The notes: a model not told the origin generated them from the letters alone. 64,000 nt of DNA from Campylobacter sp. RM16187 (GCF_025319965.1 NZ_CP012549.1:620001-684000); one strand, 5' to 3'; counted from the stretch's first letter, positions 27,607 through 37,476 are shown. Program-made: numbers and translations.

Positions 27607-28863
27607 ATGAAAAAAAGTAGAATTTTAATAGTAGAAGACAACAAGGCATTGGCAAAACTTATTGCAAAAAAGATGGAAGGCAACGTCGAAATGGATATAG
27701 ACGTAGCCCATAGTATGGCTGAAGCGGAAGTTTTTTTAGCTAAACCAAGCGAATATTTTATAGCCTTGCTTGATCTGAATTTGCCTGACGCTCCAAATGG
27801 AGAGATAGTAGATTATGTGATTTCAAAAGGTATTGCGGCGATAGTGCTAACAGGAAGCCTTGATCCTAAGACTAGAGAAATATTTATACATAAAGATATA
27901 GTGGATTATGTTTACAAGAACAATATGGATGACATAAACTATATATTTCAAATGATAAATAGGCTTATTAAAAATAAACAGTATAAGGTTATGATCATTG
28001 AAGATTCGATGCCTTTTAGAAATAATATTAAAAAAATTCTAACAAGTCTTCAGTTTCAGGTATTTACAGCCGCTCATGGCGAGGAGGCTATGAGCTATTT
28101 TGCCGATCACCCCGACATAAAGCTTGTTATAACTGATTATAGAATGCCTATTAAGGATGGCCTTGGAGTTTTAAAAGAGCTTAGAAAAGAAAACGATAAG
28201 AACAAGCTTGGAATAATAGTTATTACATCTCCAAAAGAAGAGGTTAATGCCTCTATATTTCTTAAAAACGGAGCAAATGATTTTATCGCAAAGCCTTTTG
28301 AAAAAGAGGAATTTATATGCAGGATACATAATACCATAGAGGCTATAGAAAATATTAATAGAATTGCAAATTTTGCGAATCATGATTTTTTGACAGGTGT
28401 TTATAATAGAAGGTATTTTTATGCCAATATGGAGGAGTATTTAAGTAAGCATGAGGAATTCTTTGAACCTTACGCGATAGCTATGCTTGACATAGATCAT
28501 TTTAAGAGCATTAATGACACTTATGGTCATGATGGCGGAGATAAGGTGCTTCAGTTTTTGGCAAAAAAATTAGTAGATGAGACAAAAGGAAACGATATTG
28601 TGGCTAGATTTGGAGGGGAGGAATTTTGTATAGTTCTTAAAAATATCTCCAAAGAAGAGGCTATTAAATTTTTTGTAAATTTAAGATCTAATATTGCGTC
28701 TCAATCCATAACTCTAAAAAAAGAGAGTTTTAAATTTACCGTTTCTATCGGTGTTGCATTTGGAAGAAGCGATTATTCTTTAGATGAAATTTTAGAATTT
28801 GCAGACGGCGCATTGTATGAAGCTAAGGAGAATGGTAGAAATAGGGTAGAGGTAGCTGGATGA
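27607..28863 (+). CDS. cbrR: REC-REC-GGDEF response regulator CbrR-like
   Basis: A 418-residue cytoplasmic regulator with two receiver domains (about 5-120 and 127-245; phospho-acceptor Asp56 in LLDLNLP and Asp177 in ITDYRMP) and a C-terminal diguanylate cyclase domain (about 260-415). The GGDEF motif is GGEEF at 336-340. The usual RxxD inhibitory site is KGND, so product inhibition may be weakened. Domain order and the position between recN and tatD match C. jejuni CbrR, a bile-resistance regulator. A cognate kinase is not in the window. It overlaps tatD by 4 bases. Confidence 0.88.
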   Translation: MKKSRILIVEDNKALAKLIAKKMEGNVEMDIDVAHSMAEAEVFLAKPSEYFIALLDLNLPDAPNGEIVDYVISKGIAAIVLTGSLDPKTREIFIHKDIVDYVYKNNMDDINYIFQMINRLIKNKQYKVMIIEDSMPFRNNIKKILTSLQFQVFTAAHGEEAMSYFADHPDIKLVITDYRMPIKDGLGVLKELRKENDKNKLGIIVITSPKEEVNASIFLKNGANDFIAKPFEKEEFICRIHNTIEAIENINRIANFANHDFLTGVYNRRYFYANMEEYLSKHEEFFEPYAIAMLDIDHFKSINDTYGHDGGDKVLQFLAKKLVDETKGNDIVARFGGEEFCIVLKNISKEEAIKFFVNLRSNIASQSITLKKESFKFTVSIGVAFGRSDYSLDEILEFADGALYEAKENGRNRVEVAG

Positions 28864-29648
28864 TAATAGATACGCATTGTCATCTTGATGATAATAGATA
28901 CGATGAAGATCTTGATATGGTTATGCAAAATGCCTATAGTGGCGGCATTGGTGGGGTTTTGATACCTGGTGCTGATATTAAAGATTTACCAAAAGCTGCT
29001 AGAATAGCCAATGCTTATAAAAATGTTTTTTTTGCAGTGGGTGTTCATCCGTATCATATAGATGATTTTGATGAGAATGAGTTACGTAAATTTGCTAAGA
29101 ACAGCAAATGTATAGCTGTAGGCGAATGCGGACTTGATTATTTTAGGCTACCAAAAGATGAGAGTGAGAAATTAGCCGAAAAAGAGTCTCAGAAGAGGGT
29201 TTTTAAGGCTCAGCTTGATTTGGCTGTAGAGCTTAATCTACCTGTAATTTTGCATATTAGAGACTCTAATGAGGATTGTTATAATATATTAAAAGAGTAT
29301 GCAAGTAGGCTAAAAGGGGCGGTTTTGCATTGTTATAACGCATCGCCATTACTATTAGATCTTAGTAAATTTGGAAAATTTTATTTTGGAATCGGCGGAG
29401 TTTTAACATTTAAAAATGCTAAAAATTTAGTGGAAATTTTGCCTAAAATTCCAAGGGATAAGTTACTTATCGAAACAGATGGGCCATATCTTTCGCCTGA
29501 GCCATATAGAGGCAGGAGAAATGAGCCTTTTTATACGCAATTTGTTGCACAAAGAATGAGTGAAATTTTAGATTTAGAAAAAGAGGAGATAATTAGAATA
29601 ACCACGCAAAATGCTAAAATGCTTTTTGGAAATTTTAATACCGAATAA
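28860..29648 (+). CDS. tatD: TatD-family metal-dependent hydrolase
   Basis: A 262-residue TIM-barrel deoxyribonuclease-type hydrolase. Metal ligands are visible: DTHCHLD with His6 and His8, GECGLDYF, HIRDS, HCYNAS and ETDGPYLSPEPYRGRRNEP. Related proteins remove D-amino acids or degrade DNA, and the cellular substrate is uncertain. The ATGA overlap with the upstream regulator gene indicates coupled translation. Confidence 0.9.
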   Translation: MIIDTHCHLDDNRYDEDLDMVMQNAYSGGIGGVLIPGADIKDLPKAARIANAYKNVFFAVGVHPYHIDDFDENELRKFAKNSKCIAVGECGLDYFRLPKDESEKLAEKESQKRVFKAQLDLAVELNLPVILHIRDSNEDCYNILKEYASRLKGAVLHCYNASPLLLDLSKFGKFYFGIGGVLTFKNAKNLVEILPKIPRDKLLIETDGPYLSPEPYRGRRNEPFYTQFVAQRMSEILDLEKEEIIRITTQNAKMLFGNFNTE

Positions 29649-29660
29649 ATAAGGAGAAAA

Positions 29661-30884
29661 ATGAGAATTTTAAAAATAGTTTTTTTGTGTATGACATGTA
29701 CTATGTTTTTATCTGCTTCGACTATGAATAAAAACGTTAAAGATGTAACCGAATCACAAAAAAAAGTATTGAAAGAATTTGACATAGACTATAAATTTCT
29801 AACCAGTCCTTACTATAAAACAGTTAAAAATAGTATCAAAGATAGTAAGAAAAAAGAATTTGCAAGGACAATAGAGAACGGATATAGGCATATTCCTGTT
29901 TTGCAAAAAATTATTAAAGATTCAGGTATCCCGGAGTCGTTTTTATATCTTGCGATGATAGAATCCGGTTTTTCCAACGAGGTTGTATCAAGAGTTAAAG
30001 CCGTAGGTATTTGGCAGTTTATGGCTCCTACGGCTAAGCTTTATGGTCTTAGAGTAGATGAGTACGCTGATGAGCGTAAAGATCCAATAGCTGCCACTAT
30101 CGCCGCTACAAAGTATCTTCAAAATTTAAAAGATGAATTTGGAAAATGGTATTTGGCTATGATGGCATATAATTGTGGAGGAACTAGGCTAAAATCTGCT
30201 ATAAAAAAGGCCGGAGGCGATGATATACACGTGCTTCTTGATAGCAAAAAAGGTTATTTGCCAAAAGAAACCAGGGCTTTTGTCACTAAAATTTTAACTG
30301 TAGCAAATATAGCTGCTGATAATAGCTTCAAAAACTCAAGCGATTCTAATTTGATAAGCGATGCTAAAGTTGTTGAGCTTGCCAAGATTGATGTTCCTGG
30401 AGGAACTACCTTGATGGAGGTTGGAGACAGTATAGGAGTTAGCTTAAAAAGAATGAAAGAGTATAACTCTCATCTTAAATTCGTATATACTCCACCTACG
30501 GATAAGCAATACTATCTATACATTCCTAAAAATAAAGAAAATATGTTTAATGATAATTTTGAGGCCTCCCAAAATCGTAAATTTGAAATTTATACAATAA
30601 AAAAAGATGATACTCTCTTGGCTATTGCTCAAAAAACAGGAGTTAGTCATAAGATAATCAAAGAGTATAATAATCTAACATCCGATAAGCTAAAGCCAAA
30701 TGAGAACATAGTGATCCCTACGGAGCAAAACATCAACTATCTTGCTGAATATATAGTAAAGAGCGGAGATAGCCTAAATGAAATTTCTGAGAAATTTGAT
30801 GTCGCACTTAAGGATTTAAAGGATGCAAACAGTCTAATTAGCTCAAATTCATCTATCGGAGCAAAGCTTGCTACTGCAAAATAG
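29661..30884 (+). CDS. mltD: MltD-like lytic transglycosylase with LysM repeats
   Basis: A 407-residue peptidoglycan hydrolase. A signal peptide (1-20) is followed by an SLT domain (about 78-200) with catalytic Glu101 in AMIESGFS and GIWQFM, then two LysM repeats near 293-338 ([14 protein letters not shown]) and 348-395 ([13 protein letters not shown]) that bind glycan. It makes 1,6-anhydro-muropeptides in the periplasm. AAGGAG precedes the ATG. The next gene, rlpA, starts within its last 17 bases, linking two septal wall enzymes. Confidence 0.9.
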   Translation: MRILKIVFLCMTCTMFLSASTMNKNVKDVTESQKKVLKEFDIDYKFLTSPYYKTVKNSIKDSKKKEFARTIENGYRHIPVLQKIIKDSGIPESFLYLAMIESGFSNEVVSRVKAVGIWQFMAPTAKLYGLRVDEYADERKDPIAATIAATKYLQNLKDEFGKWYLAMMAYNCGGTRLKSAIKKAGGDDIHVLLDSKKGYLPKETRAFVTKILTVANIAADNSFKNSSDSNLISDAKVVELAKIDVPGGTTLMEVGDSIGVSLKRMKEYNSHLKFVYTPPTDKQYYLYIPKNKENMFNDNFEASQNRKFEIYTIKKDDTLLAIAQKTGVSHKIIKEYNNLTSDKLKPNENIVIPTEQNINYLAEYIVKSGDSLNEISEKFDVALKDLKDANSLISSNSSIGAKLATAK

Positions 30885-31677
30885 TATCAAATTCGGCCTT
30901 TTGGCTATTTTTGTATCTATTTTTTTTACAGGATGCTCTTGGATAGGTATAAATTTTGGTCCTACGGGACCTACAAACGTAAAGATAAATAATTCAAAAG
31001 GTGTTCATCAAGCCACCATGCGTCCCTATACCATAAACGGAAAGACATATTATCCGACTATAGTAAGCGTGGGAGATAGGGCAAGTGGAATAGCCAGTTG
31101 GTATGGACCGAATTTTCATGGCAAAAAAACCTCAAACGGTGAAATTTATAATATGTATAATATGACTGCCGCGCATAAAACTTTGCCTATGAATACAATG
31201 GTGAGAGTTACAAATTTAAAGAACGGCAAAAATATTATAGTTAGAATTAATGATCGTGGTCCTTTTGTGGCTGGCAGGGTTATAGATCTGTCAAAAGTAG
31301 GAGCGCAAAAGATAGACATGATAGCATCTGGCACTGCACCTGTAGTGCTTGAAGTTGTCGGGTTTAATGGTAGTATAAATAGCAAAGTTGCCAATATACC
31401 AAGCTCTCAAAAGCCTAAGGTATCAAGTAGAGTTCAGCAAGATACTTTTGTTGGCGGTATATTTATGGTGCAAATTGGTGCTTTTAGAAATTTAAGTGGT
31501 GCAAATGCTTACAAAAGAACTCACTCTGCCAGGAACTACAATACTCAAATCAAAGAGTATATACTTGATGGAAGGGCTATATATAGAGTATTTTTAGTAG
31601 GCTTTAGAAGCGAAAACGAGGCTAGAGACTTCATTGAAGCAGGACATATAGAGGGCGCATTTATCGCAAGGGAGTAG
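30868..31677 (+). CDS. rlpA: RlpA septal lytic transglycosylase lipoprotein
   Basis: A 269-residue lipoprotein. The signal peptide ends at FTGCS with the lipidated Cys at 23. A double-psi beta-barrel (about 70-165) contains [28 protein letters not shown] and RINDRGPF, with the catalytic Glu-Asp pair of RlpA (Glu of SNGEIYN, Asp of INDRGP). A C-terminal SPOR domain (about 190-265) targets denuded glycan at the septum. The start is TTG at 30868, inside mltD. No better start exists before the hydrophobic core. Confidence 0.88.
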   Translation: MLLQNSIKFGLLAIFVSIFFTGCSWIGINFGPTGPTNVKINNSKGVHQATMRPYTINGKTYYPTIVSVGDRASGIASWYGPNFHGKKTSNGEIYNMYNMTAAHKTLPMNTMVRVTNLKNGKNIIVRINDRGPFVAGRVIDLSKVGAQKIDMIASGTAPVVLEVVGFNGSINSKVANIPSSQKPKVSSRVQQDTFVGGIFMVQIGAFRNLSGANAYKRTHSARNYNTQIKEYILDGRAIYRVFLVGFRSENEARDFIEAGHIEGAFIARE

Positions 31678-31679
31678 GC

Positions 31680-32249
31680 GTGCAAAAGATAAGAAAGACC
31701 AAAGAGACTGATATAAGCTTAGATTTAGAAATTTATGGAAGCGGCAAGTGTGAGATAAGCACCGGTATAGGATTTTTTGACCATATGCTCGAAGCTTTTG
31801 CAAAGCACGCTTTGTTTGATATGAAGCTTGTTGCAAAGGGCGATTTACATATAGATTTTCACCATACGGTTGAAGATACAGGCATCGTCATAGGCTCGCT
31901 TTTAAAAGAGATGATATATCCTGTAAACGGAATTGAGAGATTTGGCGAGGCGACGGTTGTCATGGATGAAGCAGCTGTAAACTGTGCTCTTGATCTATCT
32001 AACCGACCTTTTTTAGTCTATGAAAGTATCCATGAAGGCAAGGTTGGCGAGTTTGATATAGAGCTTGTGAATGAATTTTTCCAAGCGCTTGCATTTAATG
32101 CAAATATCACGCTGCATATTGCTAAAATTCGCGGTAAAAACTCTCATCATATAATCGAAGCAAGCTTTAAAGCTTTGGCTGTCGCACTTAGAAGAGCTCT
32201 TGCCAAAAACGAGCGAATCGGAGTTCCAAGCACAAAAGGCGTGTTGTGA
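31680..32249 (+). CDS. hisB: imidazoleglycerol-phosphate dehydratase HisB
   Basis: The dehydratase step of histidine synthesis. The 189-residue chain is the monofunctional form without the phosphatase domain. The manganese-binding motif HHTVEDTG spans 61-68, and the second, HHIIEASFKAL, lies near 157-167. It starts with GTG, 2 bases after the rlpA stop, with AAGGGAG upstream. It is placed between wall and LPS genes rather than in a his operon, and overlaps kdsC by 4 bases. Confidence 0.93.
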   Translation: MQKIRKTKETDISLDLEIYGSGKCEISTGIGFFDHMLEAFAKHALFDMKLVAKGDLHIDFHHTVEDTGIVIGSLLKEMIYPVNGIERFGEATVVMDEAAVNCALDLSNRPFLVYESIHEGKVGEFDIELVNEFFQALAFNANITLHIAKIRGKNSHHIIEASFKALAVALRRALAKNERIGVPSTKGVL

Positions 32250-32734
32250 TAGAGATAATTTTTTTAGATGTTGACGGTTGTATGACTGACGGCAAGATAG
32301 TCTATGGCGCAAATGGAGAAGAGGTTAAATTTTTTGACGTTAAAGATGGATATGCTATAGAAAGTTGGCTAAAGCTTGGAAAAAAAGTTGCTATCATCAC
32401 AGGTAGGAAATCTGCAATCGTAGAAAGAAGGGCTGAAAATTTAAAGATAAATCATGTCTATCAAGGAGTAAGCGATAAATTTGCAGTCGCTGAAGAAATT
32501 TTAAAATTTGAAGGTCTAAGCTTTGAAAACGCAGCGGCTATCGGGGATGACTATAACGACTACAAGCTTTTAAAAGCTGTTAAGTGGAGCTTTAAGCCAA
32601 AAAATGCGATAAAAGAGCTTGATGTAAAAACTAAGCTTGATTTTAAGGGCGGAAACGGCGCTATCAGGCAGATGATAGAGATACTTATAAAACACGAAAA
32701 TCTTTATGAAGAGTGGTCTAAGCGTTGGTTATAA
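32246..32734 (+). CDS. kdsC: KDO-8-phosphate phosphatase KdsC
   Basis: A 162-residue HAD-superfamily phosphatase that removes phosphate from KDO-8-P in the route to lipopolysaccharide inner core. The FLDVDGCMTDG motif has nucleophile Asp8 and acid Asp10. AIITGRKS and IGDDYNDYKLL complete the site. No cap domain is present, as in KdsC. It starts with GTG, overlaps hisB by 4 bases and lptC by 10, and heads the kdsC-lptC-lptA LPS cluster. Confidence 0.92.
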   Translation: MIEIIFLDVDGCMTDGKIVYGANGEEVKFFDVKDGYAIESWLKLGKKVAIITGRKSAIVERRAENLKINHVYQGVSDKFAVAEEILKFEGLSFENAAAIGDDYNDYKLLKAVKWSFKPKNAIKELDVKTKLDFKGGNGAIRQMIEILIKHENLYEEWSKRWL

Positions 32735-33246
32735 GGATTTTTTACTTCGTCATAGCTATTTTTAGCGTGGCGATGGTATATATGACACTTCAAGATCCTT
32801 ACTATAGTGAAATTCTAAAGCCAGACAATAGTATCGCTACTATTGGTATGAACGATGTTGTGGACTACGAAATCAATGCTACCATTGTAAGTGCTAAATA
32901 TGAGGCTGACGAGTGGAATAGATATAAAAATATGGATGAATTTTTAAATTTTAGGGCTGATGTTTTAAGAGACGATACTTATCATAGTGTTATTTCCGAC
33001 AAAGCTTTTTATCAAGACGATACTATTAAGCTTAAAGGAAATGTTAGATATTTAAATAGTGAAAATTTGAAATTTGTTTCAGAGGAAGCAGATTATAATA
33101 CTAAGACAAAAATCGCCAGTTCGAGCATGCCTTTTGTGATGACTAAAAATGAGGATAAGATAGTTGGCAATAGTCTTGTTTATGATGCAAATTTAAAGAG
33201 AACTTACGCAAAGGGAATTCAAGCATGGGTGCAAGAAAAAAGATAA
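32725..33246 (+). CDS. lptC: LPS transport protein LptC-like
   Basis: A 173-residue protein with one N-terminal membrane anchor (about 2-20) and a periplasmic LptC/OstA-type beta domain. It contains the repeated LptC features AFYQDDTIKLKGNVRYLNSENLKF and YDANLKRTYAKGIQ. It would bridge LptBFG to LptA in LPS export. The assignment is supported more by its place between kdsC and lptA than by sequence, since LptC proteins diverge widely. It starts with TTG, inside the kdsC end. Confidence 0.85.
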   Translation: MVIRIFYFVIAIFSVAMVYMTLQDPYYSEILKPDNSIATIGMNDVVDYEINATIVSAKYEADEWNRYKNMDEFLNFRADVLRDDTYHSVISDKAFYQDDTIKLKGNVRYLNSENLKFVSEEADYNTKTKIASSSMPFVMTKNEDKIVGNSLVYDANLKRTYAKGIQAWVQEKR

Positions 33247-33698
33247 TTTTGGCTTTTGTTTTTAGTATTTTACCTTTAGTCGCTCAAAATGTAGAAGTAA
33301 CCGCTGATGATTTTTTTGCAGACGAGAACAAATTTATAAGTGAATTGAGCGGTAATGTTAGTGTCAAAAAAGGTAAAGATATATTAACTGCCGATAAGGT
33401 TGTGATACATTTTGATAAAAATCGTAATCCTATTAAATATGTTGCCACAGGAAATGCTAAATTTAAGGTTTTGATTAAAGACAAGAATTATAACGGAAGT
33501 GGAAATGAGCTTGTATACGAACTAAAATCAAATTTATATACCATAAACGGAAGCGGATTTTTGCATGAAGTCGATAGCGATAAGAGAGTTTATGGCGAAA
33601 AGATAAGTGTAAATCAAAATAGCGGCACATATAGTGTAAATAGCGGCAATAAAAAGCCTGTAAAATTTGTATTTCAAGTAGAGGATAAGAAAAAGTGA
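33225..33698 (+). CDS. lptA: LPS transport periplasmic protein LptA
   Basis: A 157-residue periplasmic protein with a signal peptide (about 1-20) and an OstA domain made of VEVTADDFFADENKFISELSG and VKKGKDILTADKVVIHFDKN. LptA forms the bridge carrying LPS from the inner to the outer membrane. It overlaps lptC by 22 bases and the GTPase ysxC by 4 bases. Confidence 0.9.
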   Translation: MGARKKIILAFVFSILPLVAQNVEVTADDFFADENKFISELSGNVSVKKGKDILTADKVVIHFDKNRNPIKYVATGNAKFKVLIKDKNYNGSGNELVYELKSNLYTINGSGFLHEVDSDKRVYGEKISVNQNSGTYSVNSGNKKPVKFVFQVEDKKK

Positions 33699-34297
33699 TA
33701 AGGCCTATAAATGCCAGATTTCTTTTGTCTGCTCCAAATATATCACTTGCTCCTCCTGTTAGCGGTAGCGAAGTGGCATTTTTAGGACGTTCTAATGTTG
33801 GTAAAAGTAGCCTGATAAACGCTCTTGTGAATCAAAACAATCTGGCTAAAAGCTCCTCAACTCCGGGCAAAACAAGGCTTATCAATTTTTTTGAAGTTGA
33901 ATATATAAATGATGAGGATAGGGTAAATTTAATATTTGTGGATCTGCCGGGTTTTGGATATGCAAAGGTATCAAAAACTATGCATGATGATTGGAGACGA
34001 AATTTAGATGAGTATTTGAAACAAAGATCAAATATAAGGCTTTTTGTCCATCTTATAGATAGCAGACAACATGATATGCTCATAGATAGAGAGGTGGGTG
34101 ATTATCTGCAAAGTTTTTTGAGAGCCGATCAGAAAATTTTAAATATCCTAACAAAGGCTGATAAGCTAAATCAAAGTGAGAAAAGCGCAGCTTTAAAAGC
34201 ATATCCTAACGCACATCTAGTATCGACTCTAAAAAAAATAGGAATTGATAAAGCAAATGAGCTTATAGTAAAAAACGCATTAGGTATAAATCAGTAG
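33695..34297 (+). CDS. ysxC: ribosome-biogenesis GTPase YsxC/EngB
   Basis: A 200-residue TRAFAC GTPase needed for 50S subunit assembly. G1 GRSNVGKS spans 31-38, the G2 Thr lies in STPGKTRLINFF, G3 is DLPGFGYA and G4 is TKADKL. The length and the short N-terminal lead (IRPINARFLLSAPN) are typical. It starts with GTG within the lptA stop and shares its last base region with the next gene. Confidence 0.93.
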   Translation: MIRPINARFLLSAPNISLAPPVSGSEVAFLGRSNVGKSSLINALVNQNNLAKSSSTPGKTRLINFFEVEYINDEDRVNLIFVDLPGFGYAKVSKTMHDDWRRNLDEYLKQRSNIRLFVHLIDSRQHDMLIDREVGDYLQSFLRADQKILNILTKADKLNQSEKSAALKAYPNAHLVSTLKKIGIDKANELIVKNALGINQ

Positions 34298-34761
34298 TGA
34301 AAAATTTAGATTTTAGAAAGCCCAAGCCAAAAGATATAAAAGCTATGCAAGATCTTGTCAAAGATGAGGTTGCAAGTGGGGTGATACTGCCAAGAAGCGA
34401 TGATGAGATCGCTATGAATATTCGCTCATATATCGTGGTTTGCGACAAAAATGAGATAGTGGGCTTTTGCGCTTTACATATACACACTGTAAATTTGGCC
34501 GAAGTAAGAAGTCTTGTAATATCTAAAAATTTAAGAGATAGCGGAATAGGAAGCGAGCTAGTAAGAAAAATACTTGATGAGGCTAAATTTTATGATATTG
34601 AAAAGGTTTTTACGCTTACTTATAGAAAGAGTTTTTTTGAAAAATTGGGCTTTGTAGAGATTCCTAAATCAGAACTTCCTGCACAAAAAATTTGGGCTGA
34701 TTGTATTAAATGCAAGCACTTTCCGGTATGCGACGAAATAGCACTGATATACAGCTTTTAA
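34297..34761 (+). CDS. GNAT acetyltransferase, short N-acetylglutamate-synthase type
   Basis: A 154-residue GNAT-fold acetyltransferase. The acetyl-CoA loop region LRDSGIGSELVRKIL lies near 84-98, preceded by AEVRSLVISKN. The C-terminus has DCIKCKHFPVCDE, a Cys-x2-Cys-x4-Cys arrangement I recall from short stand-alone N-acetylglutamate synthases of the ArgA group lacking the kinase-like domain. That would make it the first arginine-synthesis enzyme, though no arg gene is nearby. It starts with GTG, one base from the ysxC stop, and overlaps the next gene by 52 bases. Confidence 0.7.
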   Translation: MKNLDFRKPKPKDIKAMQDLVKDEVASGVILPRSDDEIAMNIRSYIVVCDKNEIVGFCALHIHTVNLAEVRSLVISKNLRDSGIGSELVRKILDEAKFYDIEKVFTLTYRKSFFEKLGFVEIPKSELPAQKIWADCIKCKHFPVCDEIALIYSF

Positions 34762-35216
34762 AATCCTTTTTTTGGGTTGCTTTATTATTTATATATCAAG
34801 CTTCTACTACGGTATTTATCTGGGCTCCTCCACTGATAGGACTCTTTTTTGCATACATGATTATTCTTACTATGGAAAAACAAAAAAGACTTTTAAAGTA
34901 TGATATAAGGTGGTATTTTTCTATAGTTTATATTATTTTTGTTGAGCAAGTTCATGGATTTGCTCTATTTTCAACAATTTTAGCCTTTATAGTTTTTTAC
35001 TATTTTATTTGTGATTGGCTTGTGGTGACTTTTAAATCAAGAGCTGTATTATTGATTTTTTTTGTATCAAACGGATATCTGGGAACGTATCTTATAAGCT
35101 CTCTGCTTTTATATATCAAAAATCTACCTATTTTAAATTTTGGATATGAATACTTTGTCTATACTGCCTTAGAGTCGGCTTTGGCTATTGTTTTATTTAA
35201 AGAGCGCGTCAAATGA
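34710..35216 (+). CDS. MreD-like membrane protein
   Basis: A 168-residue protein with about five hydrophobic segments (near 18-36, 40-55, 68-83, 87-105, 110-130 and 145-162) and few charged residues. It directly precedes the PBP2 gene with a 4-base overlap, the position of mreD in many genomes, so a role in elongation is likely. MreD sequences are poorly conserved and I see no diagnostic motif. It begins within the last 52 bases of the acetyltransferase gene. A later start is possible. Confidence 0.6.
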   Translation: MQALSGMRRNSTDIQLLKSFFWVALLFIYQASTTVFIWAPPLIGLFFAYMIILTMEKQKRLLKYDIRWYFSIVYIIFVEQVHGFALFSTILAFIVFYYFICDWLVVTFKSRAVLLIFFVSNGYLGTYLISSLLLYIKNLPILNFGYEYFVYTALESALAIVLFKERVK

Positions 35217-37036
35217 GAATGCGCATAGTTTTTGCCATAATATTTAGTGTCTGGGTGCTTTTGCTGGTTAGAATCTATTATCTAAGCATCAAGTCTAATG
35301 AATTTTACGAGGAAATTGCAGAACAAAATATAGTAAAAAAGCAGTTTATGCCACCTGCAAGAGGACTCATACTTGATATTAAAGGGCGTCCTTTGGCAGT
35401 TAATAGGCTTGGCTTCTCGGTATCTGTTAAGCCTCATCTTGGTAAAAAAGATGTTTTGGATCAAGAACTTGAAAATTTGCAAAATATGTTTCAAGATCTA
35501 AACGTTACAAAATTAAAAAAAGATTATATTAAAGCCGATTCGCCTTATAATCAAGATTTTATAGAAATTATTGACTTTATAGATTATGACAGGATGATTC
35601 CTAAGATAGCTGCGCTTTCCTTGCGTGAAAATTTAGAGGTTAAACCGGCTTCCAAGCGTCACTATCCATATTCCAACCTTGCTTCTCATATCATAGGCTA
35701 TGTCGGCAGAGCTAATCAGCAAGATTATATTAATGATCCTGTGACCAAGATTACAAACTATACGGGAAGAAGCGGAATAGAACGCTATTACAACTCTATT
35801 TTGCAAGGACAAGAAGGTGTTAGAAAGATAAAGGTAAATGCTCTTAATGAGGAGATAGAAGAGATTTTTAAAGAAGAGCCCAAGAGTAGCGATATAAGGC
35901 TAAGCATAGATCTGGAATTTCAAAAATATATAGAAGAAATTTTTGGAGAAAATGCAGGTGCTATTATTGTAATGGATGTCACCGACGGCTCTATTATAGC
36001 TGCCGGGAGTTTTCCCGAGTATGATTTAAATCCATTTGTAACAGGAATTTCACAGGCTAGATGGAACGAGCTTATAAACAGCATAGATCATCCTTTTACT
36101 AATAAGCTTGTAAACGGGCTATATCCTCCGGGATCAGTTATAAAGATGGGCGTGGCTTTGGCGTTTTTAGATTCTGGCAAGATAGATAGAGGGACTGATT
36201 ATTTTTGTAGCGGTTCCTTTGAGCTTGGAGGGCGAAATTTTAGGTGCTGGAACATATACGGACACGGTAAAATGGATATGAATTCCGCAATTAGGGAGAG
36301 CTGTGATGATTATTTTTACAAGGGAAGTTTAAAAATAGGCATAGATGCTATAGCTCCGGTGCTTGAACGCTTTGGTATGGGTCAAAAGACAGGCGTGGAT
36401 CTGCCTAATGAATTTGTAGGTATTGTTCCGAGTCGCGAATGGAAGATGCATAAATACTCTCAGCCTTGGTATCAGGGTGAGACCCTAAACACCTCTATAG
36501 GGCAGGGGAATTTTCTAGTAACTCCTATGCAGATTGCTAGGCATACAGCTATGCTTGCAACGGGTAAAAACATAATACCTCATTTTTTACATAGTATAGG
36601 CAAAGAAGAGGCTAAATTCGAGGCTAGTGATATATTCACTCCTTTTGAAAAAAAACAACTTCCGTATATTAGAAAAGCTATGTATGAGGTTGTAAATCAT
36701 CAAAAGGGAACCGCTTTTAAATATTTTACAGATGCGAATTTAACGATAGCCGCTAAAACAGGCACAGCTCAAGTAGTCGGTATTTCTCAAGCTGAAAAAA
36801 AGCGTATAAAAGAGGAGGATATGAAGTATCTTCAACGCTCTCACGCATGGATTACAACTTATGCTCCATATGAAAAACCAAAATATGTAGTTACTATAAT
36901 AATAGAGCATGGAGGTCACGGTGGGCTTACTGCGGGTCCTATGGCGGTAAGAGTCTACAATAAGCTTATAGAGCTTGGATATATCGATAAAAAATATGCT
37001 AAGAACGAGCAGGCTATTAAAAAAGATAAAAAATAG
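35213..37036 (+). CDS. mrdA: penicillin-binding protein 2 (elongation transpeptidase)
   Basis: A 607-residue class B PBP that cross-links peptidoglycan during rod elongation, partner of RodA. An N-terminal anchor (about 6-24) is followed by the dimerisation/pedestal region (about 45-220) and the transpeptidase domain (about 245-595). The latter has S-x-x-K at Ser308-Lys311 (PPGSVIKM), the S-C-D triad at 363-365 and KTG at 515-517. All catalytic motifs are intact. It starts in an ATGA overlap with the MreD-like gene, forming an elongation pair. Confidence 0.93.
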   Translation: MRMRIVFAIIFSVWVLLLVRIYYLSIKSNEFYEEIAEQNIVKKQFMPPARGLILDIKGRPLAVNRLGFSVSVKPHLGKKDVLDQELENLQNMFQDLNVTKLKKDYIKADSPYNQDFIEIIDFIDYDRMIPKIAALSLRENLEVKPASKRHYPYSNLASHIIGYVGRANQQDYINDPVTKITNYTGRSGIERYYNSILQGQEGVRKIKVNALNEEIEEIFKEEPKSSDIRLSIDLEFQKYIEEIFGENAGAIIVMDVTDGSIIAAGSFPEYDLNPFVTGISQARWNELINSIDHPFTNKLVNGLYPPGSVIKMGVALAFLDSGKIDRGTDYFCSGSFELGGRNFRCWNIYGHGKMDMNSAIRESCDDYFYKGSLKIGIDAIAPVLERFGMGQKTGVDLPNEFVGIVPSREWKMHKYSQPWYQGETLNTSIGQGNFLVTPMQIARHTAMLATGKNIIPHFLHSIGKEEAKFEASDIFTPFEKKQLPYIRKAMYEVVNHQKGTAFKYFTDANLTIAAKTGTAQVVGISQAEKKRIKEEDMKYLQRSHAWITTYAPYEKPKYVVTIIIEHGGHGGLTAGPMAVRVYNKLIELGYIDKKYAKNEQAIKKDKK

Positions 37037-37038
37037 CC

Positions 37039-37449
37039 TTAAATTTCATCCATAGTACGCACTATGAGGCTTTTGGGAAGATTAAATTTATTAATTATCT
37101 CTTCTTCTTTTTCTCTCATCTCTCCGCTGTCTTTTTCGTGATCAAAGCCTAAAATATGAAGTAGTCCGTGTGTAAACAAAAGAGCTATTTCATCGTCTTT
37201 ACAGTGGTTAAATTCTTTTGATTTTTCCTCTGCTAAATCTAAATTTATAACTATACAGCCAAGAGGAACGTGCATAATGAACTCAAATGGAAAGCTCAAA
37301 ACATCGGTTGTTTTATCTATTTTGCGTTGCTTTAAATTTATATCTCGCATCTGCTTACTATTTACAAAACTTAGCTCCACATCGCCAGCAGTGAGATATT
37401 TGCAAATTTGATCTAAAATTTCTGGATATTGTTCATCGCATATTATCAT
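37039..37449 (-). CDS. ybeY: rRNA maturation endoribonuclease YbeY
   Basis: A 136-residue zinc-dependent RNase of 16S rRNA maturation and ribosome quality control. The UPF0054 motif [11 protein letters not shown] supplies zinc ligands His94, His98 and His104, and the TDVLSFPFE block at 48-56 is typical. It is convergent with mrdA, with only 2 bases between the stop codons, and divergent from queC. Confidence 0.93.
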   Translation of the reverse strand: MIICDEQYPEILDQICKYLTAGDVELSFVNSKQMRDINLKQRKIDKTTDVLSFPFEFIMHVPLGCIVINLDLAEEKSKEFNHCKDDEIALLFTHGLLHILGFDHEKDSGEMREKEEEIINKFNLPKSLIVRTMDEI

Positions 37450-37476
37450 TTTTAAGCTCTTTCATATAAAATTTTG

